From NCBI RefSeq assembly GCF_019737615.1, contig NZ_JAHKKS010000002.1:62001-126000 (forward strand): a stretch of DNA of 64,000 bases, in the 5' to 3' direction. Both the position numbers and the translations under genes were made by a program. This stretch comes from Sphingobium xanthum. GTDB taxonomy: Bacteria; Pseudomonadota; Alphaproteobacteria; Sphingomonadales; Sphingomonadaceae. Below are positions 51,362-59,910 of the stretch, in pieces; the first letter of the stretch is position 1, and every line of letters begins with the position of its first letter. The notes beneath the pieces were generated by a model that saw only the letters and a program-made list of their open reading frames with translations, was not told where the DNA came from and did not search any database.

Positions 51362-51708
51362 GCGACTGGGACGAAACCGTCGCCTTCGCGCTCACCCTGC
51401 CGGATACCGAGCGCAGCACCTATTATGGCGGTCCGGCCGTCAAGGTCGCGAGCAACGGCCGCCCCTTCATCGCACCGGGCCGCGAGGCAGACGTCTCCTT
51501 CTGCCTGATGATCGATCTCGATACCGTCGAGATGCTCAAGGAAACCGACCCGGACACCTATTATCAGCTGCCCCATTATGTCGGCTGGCCATCCTTGCTC
51601 GTCCGCTATGACAGCAGCGATCCCGCCCGCGTCCGCGCCATGATTGCCCTCGCCCGCGATCAGGCCGCAGCGAAGAAGCCGGCGGCCGCCCGCAAGAAGA
51701 AGAGCTGA
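51358..51708 (+). CDS. MmcQ/YjbR family protein
   Basis: 116 residues. DWDETVAFALTLPDTERSTY, GRPFIAPGREADVSFCLMID and YYQLPHYVGWPSLLVRYDSS match MmcQ/YjbR (CyaY-like fold, sometimes called DNA-binding). The C-terminal end is Lys/Ala rich (AAAKKPAAARKKK). The ATG overlaps the hydrolase stop, so it is coupled to it. Confidence 0.85.
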   Translation: MSDWDETVAFALTLPDTERSTYYGGPAVKVASNGRPFIAPGREADVSFCLMIDLDTVEMLKETDPDTYYQLPHYVGWPSLLVRYDSSDPARVRAMIALARDQAAAKKPAAARKKKS

Positions 51709-51719
51709 GGGGACGTCCC

Positions 51720-52586
51720 TTGAGCCGCTTCACCCATTTCGCCGCGATCGACTGGTCCGGCGCCGTCGGTCCGCGCCAGCCCGGCATCGCCGTCGCGCTC
51801 TGCGCCCTCGGCCGCGAAGCGCCCATGCTGGTGCGCGAGGGCCATATCTGGTCCCGGCAGGACGTCCTCGACTGGATGCTGGACGAGATGCCATCGGGCA
51901 CATTGGTCGGCCTCGATCTCGGCCCATCACTCCCCTTCATCGATCGCGACGCCTATTTTCCCGAGTGGCCGGAAAGCCCCGCCGATGCCCGATCGCTCTG
52001 GGCACTGATCGAGCGCATCTGCGCCGACGATCCGCATCTCGCCGCCGGCAGCTTCGTCGATCACCCGCAAGCCTCACGCTATTTCCGCCGCCATGGCGGA
52101 CGCGAAGGCGATCTGTTCGGCGGCGGACGCGGCCGTCTGCGCGTCACCGAACTGGCGCAGCAGGCGCAGGGCCTCAACCCCTACAGCAACCTCAATCTCG
52201 TCGGCGCCGCGCAAGTCGGCAAGTCGAGCCTCACCGGCATGCGCCTGCTCCACCGCGCCAGTCCCCGCTTGCCCGTCTGGCCCTTCGATCCCGATCCCGG
52301 CCACGGCAGCCTGATCGTCGAGATCTACACCAGCCTCGCCGCGCTGGCCGCCGGCAAGCGCAAGGGCCAGACCAAGATCGGCGCGGAAGAACTCGACACC
52401 CGCCTCGCCGCCTTCGCCTGCGATCCGCACGCGCCCCTGCGCGGCCGCTACACCGATCACGCAACCGACGCCCTCCTCACCGCCTCCTGGCTCCGCCACG
52501 CGCACGATCGCCCGGAGCTTTGGGCGCCAGCGGAGCTCACAAGCGATATCGCGCTGACCGAGGGCTGGACCTTCGGGGTCACCTGA
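51720..52586 (+). CDS. DUF429-like RNase H-fold protein
   Basis: 288 residues. Start HFAAIDWSGAVGPRQPGIAV and later LVGLDLGPSLPFIDRDAYFP resemble the DUF429/predicted RNase H-like fold (first Asp in AIDWSGA). C-terminal RLAAFACDPHAPLRGRYTDH and ATDALLTASWLRHA match the DH...DAL motif of that group. The only start in place is TTG at 51720 with GGGGA upstream. 11 bp downstream of the MmcQ gene. Activity is unproven. Confidence 0.65.
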   Translation: MSRFTHFAAIDWSGAVGPRQPGIAVALCALGREAPMLVREGHIWSRQDVLDWMLDEMPSGTLVGLDLGPSLPFIDRDAYFPEWPESPADARSLWALIERICADDPHLAAGSFVDHPQASRYFRRHGGREGDLFGGGRGRLRVTELAQQAQGLNPYSNLNLVGAAQVGKSSLTGMRLLHRASPRLPVWPFDPDPGHGSLIVEIYTSLAALAAGKRKGQTKIGAEELDTRLAAFACDPHAPLRGRYTDHATDALLTASWLRHAHDRPELWAPAELTSDIALTEGWTFGVT

Positions 52587-52608
52587 GGCCCCTCTCCCCA
52601 CTCAAACC

Positions 52609-52989
52609 CGTCATTCCCGCGAACGCGGGAATCCAGTATCGACCTATCGATGCCGCGCGAGCTTGATCCGATAGTGTATCTGCTGGCCTCGCGCCGAAAC
52701 GGAACGCTCTACGTCGGCGTCACGTCCAACCTGATGCAGCGACTTGCTCAGCATCGAGATGGAAGCTTCAGAGGCTTCACCGCCGACCACGACGTCAAAA
52801 TGCTGGTCTGGTTCGAGCAGCATGCGATCATGGAAAGCGCAATCGTGCGCGAAAAGCAGATCAAGAAGTGGCGGAGATCATGGAAACTCGATCTCATCGA
52901 GCAGTCCAATCCCGAGTGGGACGATCTTGCAATCAGCCTAGGTTTTGAGCCGCTCGGTTGACTGGATGCCCGCATTCGCGGGAATGACG
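52609..52989. mobile_element. miniature inverted-repeat element carrying a GIY-YIG gene
   Basis: A 28-bp end at 52609-52636 (CGTCATTCCCGCGAACGC...) and one at 52962-52989 are inverted copies with 26 of 28 positions the same. Each end is palindromic (ATTCCCGCG/CGCGGGAAT around two bases on the left). The only gene inside, GIY-YIG, begins 13 bp after the left end and its stop touches the right end. The design resembles REP-associated nuclease/transposase units; mobilisation is inference. No target duplication was seen. Confidence 0.65.
52650..52961 (+). CDS. small GIY-YIG nuclease domain protein
   Basis: 103 residues, single GIY-YIG domain. VYLLASRRNGTLYVGVTSNL gives the paired tyrosines (Y10, Y21 with YVG), LMQRLAQHR the catalytic Arg31, and ESAIVREKQIKKWRR the metal-binding Glu69 and conserved KxW. 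This is the short UPF0213/YhbQ-like GIY-YIG group that occurs in many copies in sphingomonads. The ATG follows the left inverted end, with no good ribosome-binding site. Its boundaries coincide with inverted repeats, so it is likely to be part of the repeat element and possibly to act on hairpin ends of the repeat. Confidence 0.85.
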   Translation: MPRELDPIVYLLASRRNGTLYVGVTSNLMQRLAQHRDGSFRGFTADHDVKMLVWFEQHAIMESAIVREKQIKKWRRSWKLDLIEQSNPEWDDLAISLGFEPLG

Positions 52990-53216
52990 TTGAGCTTGGG
53001 CACCGCCTCGCCACCCCCCAACAAAAATTATCCCCCCGCCAATCATCCCTTGGTTGCCAATTCTCAATCGATTTGGCAGAGTTAACTCGTTCAGTCGGGA
53101 GACCCGTCTGAAACGCGGCTTTTGATGTCAGTCAGCTTGCTCCGCGTCACCAACCGCTAAAGCGCACGGCTCCTACGCGACAACGCCGGACTCGTGCTCC
53201 ACTTTGGAGAAACGAA

Positions 53217-53384
53217 ATGGCTCTCAGGAAAAACAGGTTCAGTCGTCCTGCCACGCATCACCAGCGCGGCCATGTCCCCCCGCTCCCGCATTCCTCGTGG
53301 CGCCTCGCTACCGCTGGCGTTTCTGACAGCGCACAGCCGCGGATCGGCACCGCGCGGGACTTCTGGGATCGGCTCGGCATTTAA
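53217..53384 (+). CDS. possible small protein of 55 residues
   Basis: ATG with GGAG 8 nt before it (TTTGGAGAAACGAA). The peptide is basic and mixed (MALRKNRFSR at the start, RDFWDRLGI at the end) with no membrane helix. It is 30 bp before the GATase gene and shares its direction. Too short for coding statistics by eye; an unannotated leader protein or chance frame are both possible. Confidence 0.35.
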   Translation: MALRKNRFSRPATHHQRGHVPPLPHSSWRLATAGVSDSAQPRIGTARDFWDRLGI

Positions 53385-53414
53385 AATGTCGGGCAGAAAG
53401 TCGTCCTCATCCTC

Positions 53415-54116
53415 ATGGTGAAGAGAGCGCTCATCATTCGCCACGTTCCGCACGAAGGGGTCGCCGGCTATCGGCAGCCTATCGAGGCGGCGGGCTATGG
53501 GATCGATCGGGTCGACGTGACCGATCCGGCCTTTGGTTCGCTCGACCTGCGCGAGCCAGATCTGCTGGTCATGATGGGCGCCCCCATGGGCGTCTACGAG
53601 CAGGAACGCTATCCGTGGATCCGCTGCCAGATGCATCGGCTCGCGCTGCGTCTGGGGGCGGACCGCCCGACCCTCGGGGTCTGCTTTGGGGCGCAGATGG
53701 TCGCCGCCGCGCTGGGTGGAGAGGTCTATCCCGGGCCGGTCAGGGAAGTCGGCTTTCACCCCATCAAGGTTCACGACAACGGCCGCACCGGGCCGCTCAG
53801 CCATCTTGTCGACGTGCCCATCCTGCATTGGCACGGCGACACGTTCACCCTGCCGGAAGGCGTCGAGTTGCTCGCATCGAGCGATCTTTACGCGCATCAG
53901 GCCTTCCGGCGGGGACCAAATCTGCTGGCGCTCCAGTTCCATGCCGAAATGGGCGAGGACGAGCGCTTCCACAGCTGGGTCGAGCAATGGCCCGAAGCGG
54001 TGTGTGAGAGCTGCGGCGACGTCGAGCGCCTCCGCGCTGCGCACGAGGAGCACGGCTCCCGTGCCGTCGCCGCCGGCCGCGCGATGATCGGGGACTGGCT
54101 GACGACATTGCATTGA
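53415..54116 (+). CDS. class I glutamine amidotransferase-like protein
   Basis: 233 residues. GATase fold with nucleophile Cys in TLGVCFGAQMVAAALGGEV and the His-x-Glu in ALQFHAEMGEDE; an upstream LLVMMGAPMGVYEQERYPWI is usual in the GMP-synthase-like stand-alone group. It may hydrolyse a gamma-glutamyl bond as in PuuD-like or related enzymes. No synthetase domain or gene is beside it. The ATG at 53415 has no clear ribosome-binding site. Confidence 0.87.
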   Translation: MVKRALIIRHVPHEGVAGYRQPIEAAGYGIDRVDVTDPAFGSLDLREPDLLVMMGAPMGVYEQERYPWIRCQMHRLALRLGADRPTLGVCFGAQMVAAALGGEVYPGPVREVGFHPIKVHDNGRTGPLSHLVDVPILHWHGDTFTLPEGVELLASSDLYAHQAFRRGPNLLALQFHAEMGEDERFHSWVEQWPEAVCESCGDVERLRAAHEEHGSRAVAAGRAMIGDWLTTLH

Positions 54117-54136
54117 GGGCGCGGGAGCGCCCTTCG

Positions 54137-54229
54137 CGTCACCCCGGGCTTGACCCGGGGTCCCGCTGCCTTTTCGCATCAGTCAATCCGCACCAAGAAG
54201 CGGGACCCCGGATCAAGTCCGAGGTGACG
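54137..54229. repeat. paired inverted repeat (REP-doublet), no gene inside
   Basis: Left 54137-54170 begins CGTCACCCCGGGCTTGACCC; right 54197-54229 is the inverted relative (GCGGGACCCCGGATCAAGTC...GGTGACG). 26 bp separate them. Same style as the 20.5-kb pair and as the ends of the GIY-YIG element (all outer ends begin CGTCA). Confidence 0.65.
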
Positions 54230-54552
54230 TATCTCTCGACGAAGCGCGAACCTGCTGTCCTACAAGCGGATAAAATGGCAGCGTCTCTTCATGGCCGTGC
54301 GCAATTCGCACCAAGCCACCGCTCCTTCTCCCCGTAAAAATCACAGAGATTCTCGTGGGTTACCTCGCCCGCGAGCGGACTTTTACGCAATCACCATGGC
54401 GCATATGAGGGATGTTAGAGAAGTTAGCGCCGTAACTTGTTGAAAAGTCTTAACTCAGCCAAACCGACAAAGCGCAACAAAGCGGCAATCCCGCGCACTT
54501 CAGTCAGGTTATCGCCTCTCAAAGCCCCTCAAAGCGCCAATCCAACCGAGTC
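54230..54552. other. gene-free region between GATase and aminotransferase
   Basis: About 320 bp with locally lower G+C. No credible protein frame, no obvious terminator. Two directly repeated TCAAAG stretches occur at about 54516-54560 at the aminotransferase end. Nothing else is recognised. Confidence 0.35.
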
Positions 54553-55707
54553 TCAAAGCAAGCTCTGCCTGAACTGCGCCAACCGCCCCAGCGCCTCGTC
54601 CAGCGTCGCTTCCGGCTTGGTGAAGCAGAAGCGCACGAATCCGGTCTCCGGCGCCTGCGCATAGAAGGCCGAGAACGGGATCGTGACCACCTTGGCTTCC
54701 CGAACCGACCGATCGCAAAACTCCGTGTCCGGCAATTCGATGCCCGACGCCTTGAGATCGGCATGCAGGAACCAGGTCGCCGAGCTCGGCAGGACCGCAA
54801 AGCCGGCATCCTTCAGGCCCGCCTCCAACCGCGCCCGCCCGTCGGCATGGCTGCGCACATGCGCCTTGTGCCATTCGACCGGCAGCATCAGTCCCTCGGT
54901 CACGGCCCACTGCAGCGAAGGCGGCGTAGTGAAGGTCAGGAACTGGTGCGCCTTGGCAAGCACGCTGGCGAGAGGCGGCGCGGCGCACAGCCAGCCGACT
55001 TTCCAGCCGGTGAGCGAGAAGATCTTGCCCGCCGAGCCGATCTTCACGCTGCGCTGGCGCAACCCTTCGACCGCAAGCGGCGAGACATGGCGCGACCCGT
55101 CGAAGATCATCGCTTCCCACACCTCGTCGCAGACCAGCACGATGTCATGCGTCTCGCAGATCACCGCCAGTTCCTCGAACTCGGCCCGGCTGATCATGCT
55201 GCCCGTCGGATTATGCGGCGTGTTGAGCAGGATCATGCGTGTCCTGGGTGTCACCGCGGCGCACAGCGCGTCCATCGGCAGTTTCCAGTCGGGTGGCGCG
55301 AGGCTGATGAAGCGCGGCACCGCGCCGATCAGCTCGGCGAGCGGCGCATAGGCATCGTAAAGCGGCTGGACGAGGATCACTTCATCGCCGGGATTGAGCA
55401 GGCCGGTGATGCAGGCCGCCAGCCCCTCGGTCGCGCCGGACGTCACGACGATCTCGTCATCGGCCAGATCGAGATCCTGATGCGCCTTGTAATAGTGCGC
55501 GATGGCCGCGCGCAGTTCCGGCAAGCCACGCATCGGCGGATATTGGTTGGACCGTTCCGTCAGCGCCCGCGCGGCCGCATCGAGCAGTTCCGTAGGCCCC
55601 TGCGCGTCCGGGAAACCCTGCCCCAGATTGATCGCCCCCGTCTCGCGCGCAAGTCCCGACATGACCTCGAAGATGGTCGTCCCCAGCTTCGCGATGGATC
55701 GGTTCAT
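54553..55707 (-). CDS. class I/II PLP-dependent aminotransferase
   Basis: 384 residues. Conserved fold-type I features: SNQYPPMRGLPELRAAIAHY, VVTSGATEGLAACITGLLNP, LLNTPHNPTGSMISRAEFEE, VLVCDEVWEAMIFDG and the PLP lysine in GSAGKIFSLTGWKVGWLCAA. The N-terminal INLGQGFPDAQGP is typical of the kynurenine/methionine aminotransferase (YbdL-like) group. Acts on amino acids with 2-oxo acids. The ATG at 55707 has AAGGGTG upstream; the longer frame runs into unrelated DNA. Confidence 0.92.
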   Translation of the reverse strand: MNRSIAKLGTTIFEVMSGLARETGAINLGQGFPDAQGPTELLDAAARALTERSNQYPPMRGLPELRAAIAHYYKAHQDLDLADDEIVVTSGATEGLAACITGLLNPGDEVILVQPLYDAYAPLAELIGAVPRFISLAPPDWKLPMDALCAAVTPRTRMILLNTPHNPTGSMISRAEFEELAVICETHDIVLVCDEVWEAMIFDGSRHVSPLAVEGLRQRSVKIGSAGKIFSLTGWKVGWLCAAPPLASVLAKAHQFLTFTTPPSLQWAVTEGLMLPVEWHKAHVRSHADGRARLEAGLKDAGFAVLPSSATWFLHADLKASGIELPDTEFCDRSVREAKVVTIPFSAFYAQAPETGFVRFCFTKPEATLDEALGRLAQFRQSLL

Positions 55708-55909
55708 CTGGTCACACCCTTCCTGTCCCGCACCCGGCATAAGGGGATTGCCGCAATCGCGCCATAGCGAGACCGGAACTGTGGCTTGCAAAGGACGCCG
55801 CAGGAGCCTCGAACCCGCAGGGTTCGCAAGGCCGAACGACCGCCCGAGCTTATGCGAGGAAAAGCCAGGTGGACGGATGTCCGCGCCGGCGCCCGAGGCA
55901 AACAAGAAC

Positions 55910-55984
55910 TGGTGCCGGATGCAGGATTTGAACCCGCGACCTTCGGTTTACAAAACCGCTGCACTACCACTGTGCTAATCCGGC
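55910..55984 (-). tRNA. tRNA-Thr (anticodon TGT), CCA encoded
   Basis: On the minus strand: acceptor stem GCCGGAT/ATCCGGC (perfect), D-arm GCAC/GTGC, anticodon loop TTTGTAA giving TGT, variable loop AGGTC, T-arm GCGGG-TTCAAAT-CCTGC, discriminator A and CCA. Reads ACA codons. The lower base pair of the anticodon stem is a G-A mismatch. Confidence 0.97.
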
Positions 55985-56065
55985 GACGCCGCTGCTCCTA
56001 GTGGATCGCGCTCGCGCGGGCAACCTCCGCCAGCCCGATTCACCGCGCCCACCGGAACAAAGAAA

Positions 56066-56093
56066 AAGGGCGCCGGTTTCCCGACGCCCCTTC
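56066..56093 (-). terminator. terminator of the third PEP-CTERM gene
   Basis: GGGCGCCGG (56068-56076) pairs with CCGACGCCC (56081-56089), one mismatch, TTTC loop; the minus strand continues TTTTTC. It lies 26 bp after the stop. Confidence 0.75.
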
Positions 56094-56115
56094 AATCTTT
56101 TGCCGAAGCAGTCGA

Positions 56116-56667
56116 TCAGGCGAAAGAAACCGCCGTGCGACGACGACGCATCGAGGCACCGACCAGTGCCATGCCGCCGATCATCATCGCCCACGTGGCC
56201 GGCTCCGGAACCGCACCGCTCGTGCCGTTGTACGTCACATCGACGGCGACATAGGCCGACGGGTCGAACGCATTGATGTCACCCGGCAGGTTGATGCCGA
56301 TGTTGATCGCATTGTCCGCCGTGATGGCGAGCAGCTGAGCGAGCGTCAGGGCAACCGTGAAGCTGAACTCCGTGTCGTCGAAGCTGAACGACGTAAAGGT
56401 TGCACCCGGGGTCTCGGGAGCGACGTCGCCGGTCAGACCTTCGAGGTTATAGGACAGATACTCGATGCCCGGGAAGCCGAGCGTATAATCGCCGCGAGCC
56501 GTGACGGTGAACGTGCCGCCCGTGGTCGGCGCAGCAACGCCGGCGAACGAGAACACGAAATCCTGACCGTCCGAGACCTGCGGTTCGCTGTCGGCATAGG
56601 TAACGGCGCCGGCAGTGGCCGGCAGAGCGGCGGCAACGAGAGCCGCGGCAACAAGCTTCTTGATCAT
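56116..56667 (-). CDS. PEPxxWA-CTERM sorting domain protein
   Basis: 183 residues. Signal peptide MIKKLVAAALVAAALPATAG; a predicted beta-sandwich (QDFVFSFAGVAAPTTGGTFT, FDDTEFSFTVALTLAQLLAI); and the exosortase tail AVPEPATWAMMIGGMALVGA with basic MRRRRT at the end. Exported and probably held at or released from the envelope. TGTGGGAGA precedes the start by about 5 bases, as in the other two genes here. Function of the mature domain is unknown. Confidence 0.9.
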   Translation of the reverse strand: MIKKLVAAALVAAALPATAGAVTYADSEPQVSDGQDFVFSFAGVAAPTTGGTFTVTARGDYTLGFPGIEYLSYNLEGLTGDVAPETPGATFTSFSFDDTEFSFTVALTLAQLLAITADNAINIGINLPGDINAFDPSAYVAVDVTYNGTSGAVPEPATWAMMIGGMALVGASMRRRRTAVSFA

Positions 56668-56804
56668 TTAAATATCTCCCACACGAGACCTCGATTGAGG
56701 TGAGTGAGCGATGGATGAATTCGCGAAAGGTTTCAAGACGATTAATGATATTGCACCCAGCCCCTGTCCCGAGAGGAGACAATCTCGCCCGACACAGCTC
56801 CTTG

Positions 56805-57557
56805 TTATATAAAGATGTTCCACGTCGGAATCACTGCCATACACAGGAAAGTCCCGAGTGGCAGACGCATCGTGGCATCGACTGAACGGCCGCGCAGATA
56901 CAGAAACAACACCCATAGAAGCCCTGCCGCACTCGCCGTCAGCAGCACGATCGGCAGCGCCTGCCAGCCCATCCAGGCGCCGATCGCACCGAGCAGTTTG
57001 GCGTCACCGAGTCCCAGTCCCTCCCGCCCACGCAAGCGCCGATAACCCAGGGCCAGCAGGAACAGCCCTGCATAGCCAATCCCCGCGCCAATCGCCCGGT
57101 CGAGAAACGGCGCCGGCAGCACCCAGTCACCGACCGTCAGGCCGATCGCCGCCAACGGCAAGGTCAACGCATCGGGCAGCCAGAAATGCCGCGCATCCAG
57201 CACGGCGAGCGTGAGCAGTATCCAGCCACCGGTCATGAAGAGTCCTGCGGCGGGTAATGGCAGGAGCCAGAGCGCTAACCCGCCGATCAGCGCCGCTCCC
57301 GCTTCCATGAAGCTGTGGACCGGATCGATTCGCGTACCGCATGTCCGGCATCGCCCCCGCGCGACAAGCGCTCCGATCAGCGGCACAAGCTCGAGCGGCC
57401 CGAGCGTGCGATCACAGCCGTCGCATCTCGATCGCCCCCGAACCACGCCCTCGCCGCGCGGCCAGCGCGTGACGATCGCGCCGAGGAAACTGCCGATGAT
57501 CGCGCCCAGCCCACATCCGATGAGGAAGCGGGCGGCATCGCTGGCGAGCCATGTCAC
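56805..57557 (-). CDS. gspO: prepilin peptidase GspO/PilD
   Basis: 250 residues, about eight membrane helices. N-terminal zinc-binding cysteines C45, C48, C70, C73 (CDGCDR, CRTCGT), catalytic aspartates D121 (LDARHFWLPD) and D185 (GLGDAKLLG). It cuts the Gly-Phe bond of prepilins and methylates the new N-terminus. Start is GTG at 57557. Last gene of the gsp unit, 21 bp after gspN, and would process GspG, H, I, J and K made from the same operon. Confidence 0.94.
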   Translation of the reverse strand: MTWLASDAARFLIGCGLGAIIGSFLGAIVTRWPRGEGVVRGRSRCDGCDRTLGPLELVPLIGALVARGRCRTCGTRIDPVHSFMEAGAALIGGLALWLLPLPAAGLFMTGGWILLTLAVLDARHFWLPDALTLPLAAIGLTVGDWVLPAPFLDRAIGAGIGYAGLFLLALGYRRLRGREGLGLGDAKLLGAIGAWMGWQALPIVLLTASAAGLLWVLFLYLRGRSVDATMRLPLGTFLCMAVIPTWNIFI

Positions 57558-57578
57558 TGCGCGCGCGTCACTGGGGCG

Positions 57579-58301
57579 TCACAGGCGCCCGACAGTCCGC
57601 AGCACCTGCTCGGAACCGATCTGGCGGAAGCCGTTTGCGCCGAGCGCCGCGCCCAGGAGCGGATCGGTGCTGCGCACACGCATCGTCGCCTGATAGCTGC
57701 CATTCTCCGTGATCCGGATCGTGAGCTGCTCCTGGCCGGACTGGCTGACCATCGGCAGCTCGACGGCATCGCCGGCGCACCGCGCTTCGCCCGACAGACC
57801 GTTGGACAGGCTGAGGCCAGAAATGAGCGCCGGCACGCGGGCGCGCACGCGCCCCTCGGCAAAGGTGCAGGCGCGGCCGGAAAAGTGGACGGTCAGATCC
57901 TCGAACTCGACCCGGCTGACCGGCAGCGGCGCAAGCGGCGCAGCAAGTGCCAGCGCGCCGGTGACGTCATCGATCCCGCGCCGGTTGAACCCGACCGTGA
58001 TCGCCCCGGATATGTCTTCCGGCGCGCCCAAACGTCGCGAGACGTCGATGCGGACACGCCCGATCAGTAGCTGGATGGGATTGAGAAAGACATCGACCGT
58101 GCCGAGCTGAACGCCGCGGATCTGCAGTTCCTCCGCCCCGCCCCACCAGATCGGCCCGCGCAGCGATCGCGCCGCGACCCCCATATCGGTCAGGCCAAAA
58201 ATGCTGAAGGCAGCGCGCAGCGGCCATGTGACCAGCATCGCAACACCGAGAATGATCGCCAGCATGAGCTTCGCGCGGGTCGTGCGCATCCAGCCGATCA
58301 T
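57579..58301 (-). CDS. gspN: type II secretion protein GspN
   Basis: 240 residues. One N-terminal helix (KLMLAIILGVAMLVTWPLRA), then the all-beta periplasmic part with GLTDMGVAARSLRGPIWWGG (GspN motif xRxVxGxxWxG) and CTFAEGRVRARVPAL. GspN is an optional inner-membrane part of the T2SS platform. ATG at 58301 with AGGAGGTGA upstream, overlapping the gspM stop by four bases. Confidence 0.87.
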   Translation of the reverse strand: MIGWMRTTRAKLMLAIILGVAMLVTWPLRAAFSIFGLTDMGVAARSLRGPIWWGGAEELQIRGVQLGTVDVFLNPIQLLIGRVRIDVSRRLGAPEDISGAITVGFNRRGIDDVTGALALAAPLAPLPVSRVEFEDLTVHFSGRACTFAEGRVRARVPALISGLSLSNGLSGEARCAGDAVELPMVSQSGQEQLTIRITENGSYQATMRVRSTDPLLGAALGANGFRQIGSEQVLRTVGRL

Positions 58302-58780
58302 GGCGTCACCTCCTGGAACACGGCTTGCACGGCGACGGTGCCTTCGGCTGCGCCCGGTACAATGCTGATCGTCTGCACGCTGATGCTCGCGCGCTCCAGC
58401 GTCGAGAGCCAACGCAGCAACGGACCGACGCGCGCCGACCCGATATTGACCGACATGCGCCCCTCGCCCTGCAGCGCCGCGCGATCCAGCGTGAAGCCGG
58501 CCTCGGCCGCGCTCTGCCCGATAAGCTGATCGAGCGGCACGCGATTGGCCCGACTGCGCGTCGCGGGCCGCTTGCGCAGTTCGGCGACCTTGTCGCGCAC
58601 CGAGGCATAGCGATCGAGCGCGGCACCCTGCCGCTCCCAGCCTTCCGCCAGCGCGCCGTTAATCGGCCGCCAGACGCCGAGCCACATGAAGATGAGCACG
58701 GCGATGATGCCGAGCGCTGCCATCAGCCGCCGCTCGCTCAGGCTATGATTGTCCCACCAGATGCGCATGCCCTGCATCAT
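58298..58780 (-). CDS. gspM: type II secretion protein GspM
   Basis: 160 residues. Single helix LMAALGIIAVLIFMWLGVWR near the N-terminus and a short periplasmic ferredoxin-like domain (LLRWLSTLERASISVQTISI). With GspL it forms the inner-membrane platform. The first ATG overlaps the gspL stop (TGATG), other ATGs follow within 12 bp. Confidence 0.87.
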   Translation of the reverse strand: MMQGMRIWWDNHSLSERRLMAALGIIAVLIFMWLGVWRPINGALAEGWERQGAALDRYASVRDKVAELRKRPATRSRANRVPLDQLIGQSAAEAGFTLDRAALQGEGRMSVNIGSARVGPLLRWLSTLERASISVQTISIVPGAAEGTVAVQAVFQEVTP

Positions 58781-59910
58781 CACTGCACCACCATGATATC
58801 GGCCATCAGCCTGCCGCCGCGCTGCTGCACCGCATTGGCGCTGATCCGCCACCCGGCTTCCTGTATGGCGATGAGGACGTCGTTGATGTCCTCCGCGCGC
58901 GACCCGGCGAGTTGCACACGCAGGGCACCATCGGCGCCCTGATTGACGTTGGTGATGACGACATTGGGGTTCGCCTGCATCGCGGTCATCAGACCGGCCA
59001 TCGTGCCCGTGAACCCACCTCGCCCGCCGCGCGCGGCCAGCAGTGCCGTCATGCGGGTCTCCGCCATTTGCGGATCGCTAACGGAGGGATCGATTGTTTG
59101 CGCCAGCGTGACCGTTTGATTGTCGAGCCGCGAAGACTCCGCATTCAAGCGGATGATCGTGATCAAGGAGACGAGCAGGCTGCAGAGGATCATGAGGCCG
59201 ATCATGATTGCGATACGCCGCAGGCGCGCACTGTCGAACAAAGCGGGCGACCGGCGCGCAAAAGCACCCTGGCGCAGATCGAGCGGCGGCTCTTCGAGTG
59301 CAAACAGCAGCGCATCGTCGATCGTGTCGGCTGGCAGGCGCGTGACCGGCGCATCGCCGATGATCAGCGCGGCACCGGCTTCCTCGCCATCGAAAGCGGT
59401 ATCGGGCCCACGCACGACATCGGCATTGCCCACTGGCGCGCGCACGAAGCCGGTCTCGGGCGTCGGCAGCAGAAGCGCGGAGGGAACGATACTCGCCTGC
59501 GCGATGCCATGCTCCTTCGCCCATTCGATCCAGTGCGCCATCGCGCTCTGGCTGGCGACGGCGACGACGTGCGGCGCTTCGGGATCGTCATTGTCGGCGA
59601 CGGCCGCATGCAGTTCGCCCGCTTCGCCAATGCTCGCTTCGAGCGCCATCAGGCGCGCGGCGGCCGCGCCCTGACGGGTGGTCATGCCCGGGCACACGAT
59701 CCAGTGCAGCGTCGTGGCGTGCGGCGGCAGCACGAGCATCGCCGCGCCGACGGCACTGTCCGGTTCGTCCTGCTGCTCAGGCGGCAGCCATTCCGTGCCG
59801 CGCCCGCGCCGCACGATGCGCTCGTCCGCGACCCGATACCAGGTCGGCGGCGCCTCGCGATCGGACGGAAGAAGGATGATATAGTCGTGCTTCAACTGCC
59901 TTCGCCCCAT
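58780..59910 (-). CDS. gspL: type II secretion protein GspL
   Basis: 376 residues. Cytoplasmic actin-like part (to about 225), one helix IAIMIGLMILCSLLVSLITI, and a periplasmic ferredoxin-like end with GGFTGTMAGLMTAMQANPNV. Links the GspE ATPase to GspM and the platform. ATG at 59910 lies inside the gspK end (19-bp overlap). Confidence 0.88.
   Translation of the reverse strand: MGRRQLKHDYIILLPSDREAPPTWYRVADERIVRRGRGTEWLPPEQQDEPDSAVGAAMLVLPPHATTLHWIVCPGMTTRQGAAAARLMALEASIGEAGELHAAVADNDDPEAPHVVAVASQSAMAHWIEWAKEHGIAQASIVPSALLLPTPETGFVRAPVGNADVVRGPDTAFDGEEAGAALIIGDAPVTRLPADTIDDALLFALEEPPLDLRQGAFARRSPALFDSARLRRIAIMIGLMILCSLLVSLITIIRLNAESSRLDNQTVTLAQTIDPSVSDPQMAETRMTALLAARGGRGGFTGTMAGLMTAMQANPNVVITNVNQGADGALRVQLAGSRAEDINDVLIAIQEAGWRISANAVQQRGGRLMADIMVVQ

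Noticed and set aside
56711-56812. 33-codon plus-strand frame with a GAGGTGAG-like upstream stretch, near the third PEP-CTERM gene
   Set aside because: Short, unrecognised product, and its end runs into the 3' end of gspO on the other strand; no independent support.
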